In this document: positions 54,754 to 64,000 of the stretch, in pieces | Position numbering within the stretch: position 1 is the first letter of the stretch | Layout: each line of letters begins with the position of its first letter | Origin: Ilex aquifolium | Lineage: Eukaryota; Streptophyta; Magnoliopsida; Aquifoliales; Aquifoliaceae | Assembly: GCA_951799425.1 (NCBI GenBank) | Contig: OX637394.1 | Coordinates: 15,876,001 to 15,940,000 of the forward strand | Direction: 5' to 3' | Length of the DNA stretch: 64,000 nucleotides | The notes under the pieces: model-generated | Databases searched by the model: none | What the model saw: the letters and a program-made list of their open reading frames with translations, nothing else | Told to the model about the DNA's origin: nothing | Made by a program: the position numbers and the translations under genes

Positions 54754-56706
54754 ATGAAATAAGCATAAATATCCTATGAGTCTTGGTTGAGCTGGTTTTT
54801 GTAAATATGAAAAACCTCTTATGAGAAACAAGAATTATTAGGCTTTGAAGGATTAGATCTTGTTGAGGAGGAGGAGTGCATGTTGTTCAAAATCAGTAGG
54901 GTTGTAGGACACTGGTTGAGAAGATGTGAATAGCCTCTGTCCAGATTTTGCACCGACTACATTGACCTCAAATTCAGCCAGGGGAAGTCTACTAATATTA
55001 TGAGCAAACATCCACCCAAAAAAATTAACTTTGGTAGGAATAGTACACTGCTGCCTTCATTCCTATTCAGTAGCACACAATAATCATATGGTCAAGGTTC
55101 AAAATCTTGTTTTGACGCATTATTTCGGTCATCTAGAAAACACAAAGACGTTTTGGATGCAAAATGCAAATGGAGAAAAAAATTGAAAATTTGTTTTCTA
55201 ACATTGGTCAAAATATATCAAAACATCTCAAAACACCTTGGAACGTAAGAATTCAGTAGTCAATCACTAATTCGTTTCGGTTTCTATGGAAATGGAAATG
55301 ACTCGGCCATTTTGAAACGAAATTTGAATCCGGTGTACATATAGGTTTATACAAAGAAATGTTTACTTTTGCCCTGCAAAGTATTCTTGATAAACCCTAC
55401 AGCTATCATGAGTTTTGGTTGATTTTATTCCAAGGATTACAGCAAATCTTCCACCCATAAGAGTGCAAAACAAAGTCAGGAATTGAACAAAGTGAGTTTG
55501 TTTAGCTACATACCCCATTCCACTCTTTCCTCAAGAGTAGATCAAATCTATTGTTATACATAAATAAAAATAAGGTAATAAATTTAAATAGACAACTCAA
55601 CTCAATGAAGGCTTATCCCAATTTTTTATTGGGGTTCACTATATACTATTGGTTATGCAAGATTAAGAATTTAGGAGTTACATGATGGGGGAAATTTAAT
55701 ATGGGACAAGGGGCAGAACGACATCTCAAAGATAGATTGATCATTACCATAAAAAAAGAGTATTTGATAATTGAGATGGGGGGATTCTCATTTCAAATGG
55801 CTGCCAAAATTGAATTAAGAAATTAAAGCTATCGCATGTCCAAAATTGTGTGAATGAACTCAACTCTTCAAGTACAAGTACATAAAACTTCAGCCCAAAT
55901 GTAACAATGTTGAATCCAAATTGCAGGAGGCCTGAAATGATGAACACATTCTCATGGGTCTAATAGTATTCCTTGAGGTTAAGTAGAATCCTAGTAAGTA
56001 GCATAGGTGCATATCACCTATATAAGTACTCTAGATTCAAACGCGTAACCTCATAATTGCCGGTCCAACTGCACTCCTAAACATGAACTCATGCTTTATT
56101 TCATGCAATATATGTGTCATATGTTAAATGTTAAATTGTTAATTGTACCTATCACCTATATATTCCAGATAAGCAAATGAACTCGAAAATTACGGATGAA
56201 GAAGCTGTCAAAAATCGAAAATCCGAGTGAACATTTTTTCTGTCAATGGGATTTTCCAAATGAGACATTGTGAGTAATTCTAACCCTGAGGCTTGGTTAC
56301 AACTGGTGGAAAAATAACTTGAAAATTCATTGGTCTGAGCATTTGAATGCAATGGAAACTTCCTCTCATGTCCAATGTCGTACCAATGTTCATATTGTTA
56401 TGTATTTCTCTTGATCTGCCATCTTGGATAAGCCAAAGAATTGTAAGAAAACAAATGAGTTAGTTAATTGATAGAGCTTGAAATTGGGTTATTGAGATGG
56501 ACACCAAATTTTTTTTTTTTTTTTAGTACTTGGTAAATTTAACTACCCTGTATGCATATTGATTTTGGGCATAATTAGACTGATTCAAGTTTGAACATGT
56601 CAGTGATTCCTGAACTATATATACAGCATACGTTCGCTAAGATTTTCCCAAATTAGCAAAATTAATCCTCTCGTGTCATAGTGATTGGCTAAATAATCAA
56701 AGCATA

Positions 56707-56975
56707 ATGAAGAAGATGGTAGCTGAAATTCTTGCATATGTCGCCCTTTGGGCTATGGTTTCCTCTCTTGCATATGCCTCTGATTCTAGTCCTTTTCAGG
56801 ACTTCTTTGTTGCTGTCAATGATTCGGAATCTGCTGCTACATAATGTTCCTCTCCATTTCAGAGCTTGATTGAAATATTTGGATCCATATATCAATATAC
56901 CTAATAACACGTCTCATAACCAAGGCCTTCCAGGTTGATAAAAATGTGGTTAACTATCTTCAAGCTCAGTGCTGA
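56707..56975 (+). pseudogene. Broken GLP copy
   Basis: Exon 1 is present ([18 protein letters not shown]...), with a TATA-like TATATATA at 56616-56623. It is dead for several reasons. The disulfide cysteine is replaced (DFF for DFC). The exon end reads GCTGCTACATAATG instead of GCTGCTGGTACATG, so the splice donor is lost and the frame meets a stop. Almost all of exon 2 is deleted: sequence jumps near 56915-56920 from the words for PSNTS to the words for [18 protein letters not shown]. Germin boxes 1 and 2 are absent. The TGCTGATAAG end is shared with the headless copy at 15224-15506. Confidence 0.92.
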
Positions 56976-58906
<1,931 letters not shown>

Positions 58907-59194
58907 CCAGCAATGCATAACGTGCATTGCACATAAATAAATTTGAATAATAGTTTTTACAAAAAAAGTGAATTGTATGTATAATTAAATTAAATAATAA
59001 ATTTGACGTTGAATAATTAATCCCAATTTTAATTATTAGTTTATTCTATATAAGTCTTTGAGTACTTTTTTTTTTGGTACTTAATCTCTCATTTATTTCA
59101 GGTATTTGCACAGTTAATTATATTATAAAATTATTAATTTTTATTTTGTTAAATATATTGATTAGATCATTTATAATATTATTATATTATTGTA
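58907..59194 (-). mobile_element. 3' part of a Helitron, same family as 48132-49731
   Basis: Ends CTGG|T on the minus strand at 58907, with the perfect palindrome GCAATGCA-TAACG-TGCATTGC (58911-58931). It is colinear with 48132-49406 without the long-TIR MITE. It is interrupted at 59194/59195 by a second Helitron, so its 5' end is not in the window or is lost. Confidence 0.6.
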
Positions 59195-59561
59195 CTAGTA
59201 ATTGCCCGTACCTGAAGGCACTAAATGACAAAAAAATGAAAATTATAAACTTGTGCATTAGCAAGAGGCTTGTTTTCCTCTTTTTATTTTAATATAAAGG
59301 TAAAACAATTCTAATCTAATCACATAAGAAACATGCAAAGAAAAATCCAACCATAGCCCTTAAATATATGCACATGCAAAAGGGATAAATGCAACTGCTT
59401 TTACTTCGTAAATATGCTTAAAGCTACTTCATGGACAAATAAAACTTCATAAATTTTAAACTGATGTTAGTTAGTGGTTACAAAGATCACCTATTACAAA
59501 TATTTATTTTCCTATAATATTACATAGTCCAGACAAAAGCACGCTATTTATATTTTGAGAA

Positions 59562-59790
59562 TTATTTGGGAATCAACTCATTTAATTTGACTAGAAGGCT
59601 CATGATTAAGAAAACATAAGACAATCCACTCAAATAACCCGATGAAAGAGATATAGTAGCTGATTTTGTTTTCTTTGCTAGTCCATATGTTGATCCCACA
59701 AAATAAAGGGGACATGAATTGCCAGAAAAATCAGAAAACCTGTAACAAAATATGATGGACAAGTTAGCAAGCTCCACACCAATGTCACTA

Positions 59791-59822
<32 letters not shown>

Positions 59823-61960
59823 AAAACTAGCAAAATAGAATAAAATAGGCCAAGCAAGTTCTAGTTTATAGTAAGATTTGCAAAATACCCTACAAAACTC
59901 ATAAGCAATTACATTCTCTTTTGTTAAGCAGGATTTGAAGAGAAAAAATTCAATAAAGAGTCAGAAGAATCATATCAACAACAAATTAGCCAGAACAATA
60001 TGAATTCTTGAACTATTGAGATTGAAAGGTTAGAAAAAAAAAAAAAAAGAGCAATTGAACTTGGATTACCTCAAATGGCAAGGATTTATGAACTTTCAAA
60101 CTTTTCTCTCCATTATCTCAGTTTTTATCCCAATGTAAACATGCACATAGACACTTCACAATTTTTTTTTCAAAACATAATAGAACAAAAGATCTCTAAT
60201 TTTTCCACCCTCAACTTTCCATATCCCTGTAAACTCATAATTCCTTTTTGGCCAATTAGAAAATTTTCTTTTCCCAAAAAGAAAAAACACAGATTTGTAC
60301 GTCAAAAGAGACAACAAAAAAATGTAAATCTACATATCCAAGTCATTGAAGCAATACTTCAAACACTTTGTCATCACTGTCGCATATCTAGATCATTTCG
60401 CATAACTTAACGCTAATTATTTCAACTAATTCAAATTCCAAGGTCAAAGAACATAGCAATTACCTACGGGACATCATTCCCTTGGGATATTAGAGGCAAA
60501 TCAGATCAAAGACTTCAACCAACTTAAATGTATTCTGTCAACCTGATATGAAAAGTTAAGAAATCAGGAAAACCAATGACCATAAATATCAGAAGGCTTG
60601 CTCAGTTGTAGCTTTCAAATTCTGCAAAGGTACCTTTTATACATAGATTTAAGGAGTAGGACCAAAACAAAATTGAAAATTTCATTAACTAATAGCCATA
60701 GCTATCACGACCCTTTCTTTATGGATGACAAAATTTAAATAAAATACATAGCTAAAAGATCAACAATAGAAAGGAAGAGAAATTACCTTCCAAGAGCATT
60801 GTGTGGCATCACTGAGGTGTTTATCATGCATTCCTTTGACAAAATTATAGAACATGGTGTCTGCACAAACAAAAAACAAATTCGAGATTTCCACAAGTTT
60901 GAACGAATAAATAAATTATTGTAGCAAATACTAAGGTAAAGCCCGCAACATAATTCTTAATATTAAGAAACAAAACCCATAGAGGCCATAGTCAAGTTCA
61001 CATATTATTGCCCCGTACCTAAAGACACAGTGTAGCACAAAAAATAATTTTATTCTACAACATTTTAATAGAATTTTCAAGCAATTTCGAGCATATATCG
61101 TAGAAAGTAGACAATCACCCACACACTGCGAGCAAGTAGAACAACATTCCATGAGACAAACTGAAAAATAGAATTGCATAACTATATGAGCTACATGTTC
61201 TTTGCATTTTTTTTATTTTCCATAGTACCCATGCTTCTAAAACATGATCATTTACAGATGGCTATAACAGGCACTAAATAGGCTTATAAATAAAAATAAT
61301 AGGAATGCCTCTAGTTATCTTGGTTCGGGTGATGAAGAGAGCTATTGCCACCTGAGCATTTTATAAGTCCGTTTTGTTATGAAAATGACAGGTTCCAAAA
61401 GTTTTAAGAGACTGACATTTGAATTCTTGATGAAAAAGAAAAATTATACAATGCATGACACACAAATAGAAAATTACCCAAATTGATGACAATCCTTCAT
61501 TCAAGCAAGAACAGTTGATGAGTCCCACTGCCAAAAGAAAGCCCGTGGCTATGCTCGTGTGCAAGAAATATCCACAAAATGCTGGTGTGTAGGAAATAGT
61601 AGTTCCGGAACTATTGGCAACACAATCCACAACTTTTAAATGAGAAAATTGACCTTTTACTTAGTGGAGCAATTTTTTTAAAATAAACACAAAATTTAGT
61701 GAGACTGAAGAGAAAAACCGACTAAAAAGTACAAAAGCATAGTAAATTACGACAGAGCAACTTAGTTGCTTAATTTCTAGCCAAGTGAACCCTAAAGACT
61801 GGATTTGCGTAAGCAATTGTACAAAAAACCACAAAGTAATGCAGCAAAACATACCAACGAAAATTGAATCAACAACCATAGAATTCACCCAAGGCCAAAA
61901 CCAGAATTCGATAATTATCTCAAACCCAAAACCAACATACCCACCATTCAACATTAAAAA
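59562..61960 (-). other. Unassigned spliced sequence inside the Helitron (possible gene fragments)
   Basis: Several minus-strand segments are bounded by good splice sites: 61632-61478 (acceptor TTAAAAG, donor GG|GTAATT), 60860-60787 (acceptor TGTGCAG, donor AAG|GTAATT) and a segment entering at 59739 (acceptor TTGTTACAG). Their translations include CGYFLHTSIATGFLLAVGL, MFYNFVKGMHDKHLSDATQ and VGSTYGLAKKTKSATISLSS. I recognise none of them. The frames are short and hydrophobic in places. They may be captured exons of a host gene or a decayed host gene. No complete reading frame could be assembled. Confidence 0.3.
59792..59826. repeat. Poly-C/poly-A tract
   Basis: Twenty-one C followed by about fourteen A. 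Confidence 0.9.
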
Positions 61961-62093
61961 TATGGTGTTTCAATATATCAGAGAAAATTGAATCAACAAC
62001 CATAGAATTCACTCAAGACCAAAACCATAATTCGATAATTATCTCAAACCCAAAACCAACATACCCACCATTCAACATTAAAAATCTGGTGTT
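61859..62093. repeat. 124-bp tandem duplication
   Basis: Two units starting GAAAATTGAATCAACAACC at 61859 and 61983, nearly identical up to AACATTAAAAAT. On the minus strand it resembles intron sequence behind a CT-rich leader. Confidence 0.9.
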
Positions 62094-62262
62094 TTGGGGC
62101 ATTTTGTCAAACATATTGTGTGTGTAGTGTGTATGTCCAGAGTGTGTTGTTCATTGTGTATGTCCTATGCAGTCAGCGGAGAGAGAGAAGCAGAGAGAGA
62201 TACGGAGTGGGAAAGAAGCAGAGAGACGGACAAACAGAGTGAGAGATGAGCAGCGGTGAGAT

Positions 62263-63514
62263 TAGGGGTGGCTCAAGACAATTTGGGGCCTAAAGCGATA
62301 CTTCTAAATGAGGCCTTCTATGTTTAGTATTAATATTTTCTATTTAAAATTAATTTTTCTTGCTTTTTGAGTTGCACAAGTATTAATTAAGTTTTTATAT
62401 TCAAGTTTTGCTACCATATCTTTTTCAATTGATAGTATCGCTAATTCAGTTAATCTTTCTTGAGACATAGTCGATCTTAAGTAAGACTTTATCAATTTTA
62501 ATTTTGAAAAGCTTATTTCAATATTTTTTATTTTATTCTCTTCTATTTCATTATCTACTTGTTCATTTTCAAAATTTTCATCTAAATTTTTTTTTACATT
62601 ATTTTTGTTACTAGTAACAAATTTATCAAGAGATCCTTTTTGAGATTCTATTAGTTGATCTATTTTTTTTTTTTTTTTAATTTTTCGTATCCACTTGGTT
62701 GTCTTCTAGGTGTCATATTATTAATATATTATAACTATATAACAACCAAACAAACACAAACAAACACAATATATAGTATAGCTAAAATATATAACAAAAA
62801 AATTTAAAATTATGAAACAATAGAACCTAACTTGAATGATCTCAAATGTTGGCTTTTTGGTTCTAAACCATGTCCCTTATGTTGCAATGAAAACTCGAGT
62901 TGATGAATGATGATGGAGGATGGAGTGGAGGCCGAGTCACCGCCACTGAGTCAGTCACCGTGACACCGTCTTGGCGATCTGTTCACTGAGTTGAGACTTT
63001 TTTTTTTTTGATAACACTGAGTTGAGACTTGAGAGAACTGTGAGAGACAGAGAGAAGAAGAAGAGTTTGAAGAGTTATATGAATAATTGTTTCAATTTAA
63101 TGAGAGAAAAAGAAAAAGAATAATTATTTTTGTATTGGTTGGTTTGGTTAGTTTCCCGAGAGAGAGAGATGGAGAGTTAAAAGTAAGATATGAAAAATTA
63201 TTTTTGTATTGGTTGGTTTGATTGGTTGGTTTACCGAGGGAGAGAGAGAGTAAAAAGTAAGATATGATTTGACTTTTTAATTTTTTTTTTGATTTGATTT
63301 GACCTTTCAATTCAACTTTTTTTTTTTTTATTGTTTAATTTTTTTTAGATATTTAATATTTGGATTGAATTATGGGCCTAATGGTTGATTGGGCTTCTAT
63401 TTTTATAAGGCTTTTTTTACATAGATTATTTACAGAATTTAAAAATTTGTGGCCTTCCTTTGAAATGGGGCCTAAAACCCAGGCTTTTTTAAGTATGCTG
63501 TTGGGCCGGCCCTG
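62263..63514 (-). mobile_element. hAT element, Tip100/ZMYM-like, internally deleted
   Basis: Perfect 8-bp duplication GGTGAGAT (62255-62262 and 63515-63522). The ends are inverted repeats: TAGGGGTGGCTCAAGACA at the left and CAGGGCCGGCCCAACAGC at the right, reverse complemented. It carries both ends of a hAT transposase gene on the minus strand (62716-62340) without the catalytic middle. The remainder (62720-63510) is AT-rich, with GAGAGA tracts and a duplicated TTATTTTTGTATTGGTTGGTT word (63124 and 63199). 1252 bp in total, against several kilobases for an autonomous relative. Confidence 0.85.
62340..62716 (-). pseudogene. Truncated hAT (zinc-finger MYM/TTF type) transposase
   Basis: The start codon at 62716 opens with MTPRRQPSGYEKLKKKK, the typical N-terminus of this transposase family. 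A run of A that codes the lysines shifts the frame, and the expected SQKGSLDKFVT segment lies in a neighbouring frame. It is followed within about 60 codons by the C-terminal hAT dimerisation end (SFSKLKLIKSYLRSTMSQ, RLTELAILSIEKDMVAKL, QKARKINF, stop at 62340). The zinc finger, the DDE catalytic core and most of the protein are deleted. It cannot be active, though its termini could still be mobilised by an autonomous relative. Confidence 0.85.
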
Positions 63515-63522
63515 GGTGAGAT

Positions 63523-64000
63523 GAGAAAAAATAGAAAAAAAACTGAGATACCTGAGTAACTCTCTAGGTGTTGAGTAATGGGTGGTGGTGGTTGTCGTTT
63601 GGCAGTGGCTTTGCTTCTCAGAAGAGGGCTGCGATGGAGCTCTGGATGTGAGAGAGAACTGCGAGTGAGAGAGAGTAGTGGGTGGCGATGGCAGTCGTTT
63701 GGCGGTGGAGAGCTGGGCGTGAGAGATAGGGGATTCGGAATTGAGATTGATAGAAGATTTTAGATAGCATATAGAGAGGCGTAAGTGAGATTAAGATGGA
63801 TTTCATGAGAGAGATTTTGGGGATGAGTTTGGAAGGCAGGGGTTTCGGAGGAGAGAAAGAGAGAGGCGTGAGTCATGAAAATTGGGCTTGATCGGTGGCG
63901 ATAAAGGGATGAGTAAGAGAGATTTGGGGAAAGTTAAAAGCCTGATAATTAAAAAAGGAAACGTTATTAGGCGGGAAAACAAAATTCAGTATTCACTGTA
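63523..64000 (-). other. Exon-like CT-rich sequence at the right edge
   Basis: On the minus strand a leader-like stretch with CTCTCTC tracts and codons for MKSILISLTPLYMLSKIF leads to a candidate splice donor CTCAG|GTATCT near 63555. It could be a first exon (mostly leader) whose intron now holds the hAT element. No family is recognised, and it runs off the window. Confidence 0.3.

Larger units (their letters stand above)
53851..56615. other. Spacer X after GLP4 and diverged upstream block of the broken GLP
   Basis: Spacer X with CT microsatellite (53957-53971) and a conserved element runs to about 54540. After that the DNA is a diverged relative of P/Q, with blocks related to the GLP upstream regions at 55400-56640 and an inverted partial copy of the spacer element at 54681-54753. 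No gene is seen. Confidence 0.65.
59195..64000 (-). mobile_element. Second Helitron, 3' end at 59195, 5' end beyond the window
   Basis: On the minus strand the sequence ends with a hairpin (GTGCC-TTCA-GGTAC, 59221-59208), then nine bases, then CTAG (59198-59195), then host T. This is the classical Helitron 3' end. The paralogous Helitron copy near 49406/49407 is the empty site, with A and T exactly at the junction. The other end (A|TC on the minus strand, followed by the flank TGCTAAAAAATAAA on plus) is not found up to 64000, so the element is at least 4.8 kb. No Rep/helicase was seen. It contains exon-like sequence and a hAT element. Confidence 0.55.

Noticed and set aside
60075-60410. A 111-codon plus-strand frame
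   Set aside because: Low-complexity, no recognisable domain, no conserved copy, and it opposes the splice-bounded segments.
61004-61035. A second Helitron-like 3' end (GCCCCGTACCTAAAGACAC) resembling 59203-59221
   Set aside because: No CTRR word at the right distance and no empty-site support. It may be a decayed relative, but I did not annotate it.

Overview
The window is plant nuclear DNA, most likely from a eudicot with a repeat-rich genome. It holds a tandem array of germin-like protein (GLP) genes, two exons each with a conserved intron of about 108 bp, in AT-rich spacers full of plant-type transposons: an L1 LINE with DUF4283/zinc-knuckle ORF1, a PIF/Harbinger element with a MYB/SANT partner gene, Tat and Tekay type Ty3/gypsy elements, hAT and Mutator-like MITEs, and Helitrons. 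No tRNA, rRNA or CRISPR was seen, and the species cannot be named from sequence alone.

GLP array (all on +): a 3' piece at 1-287 (GLP0), an intact gene at 13593-14365 (GLP1), a truncated copy at 15224-15506, intact genes at 19609-20403 (GLP2), 45563-46336 (GLP3) and 53056-53850 (GLP4), and a broken copy at 56707-56975. The intact genes encode secreted cupins of 221 or 228 residues with all four metal ligands. The spacers are themselves paralogous. I use X (after GLP0, 1, 2, 4), Y (after the truncated copy, GLP3 and the broken copy), P (upstream of GLP1 and GLP3) and Q (upstream of GLP2 and GLP4). The array therefore grew by segmental duplication and unequal exchange, and paralogous spacers give empty sites that define most insertions to the base.

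Insertions from left to right: a LINE (1007-8695, 14-bp target duplication) that holds a MITE and a Ty1/copia relic, the relic itself holding a young Tekay-like LTR pair; a hAT MITE (11410-12516); a 15-kb Tat-type gypsy element (21215-36235, TSD ACAAC) with three antisense coding modules between integrase and 3' LTR; a Tourist-like MITE (36874-37744) holding a smaller MITE; a PIF/Harbinger element (38241-42949, TSD TAA); a short Helitron (48132-49731) holding a long-TIR MITE; a solo LTR (50585-51326); and at the right edge a Helitron end (58907) interrupted by a second Helitron (3' end at 59195) that carries unassigned spliced sequence and a deleted hAT element (62263-63514).

Most notable: the triplicated antisense modules of the Tat element, two with a clear TATA box; a conserved element of about 165 bp downstream of the GLP genes with antisense Pol III-like boxes, once in inverted orientation; an intact SANT gene beside a decayed transposase; and nested Helitrons carrying exon-like sequence.
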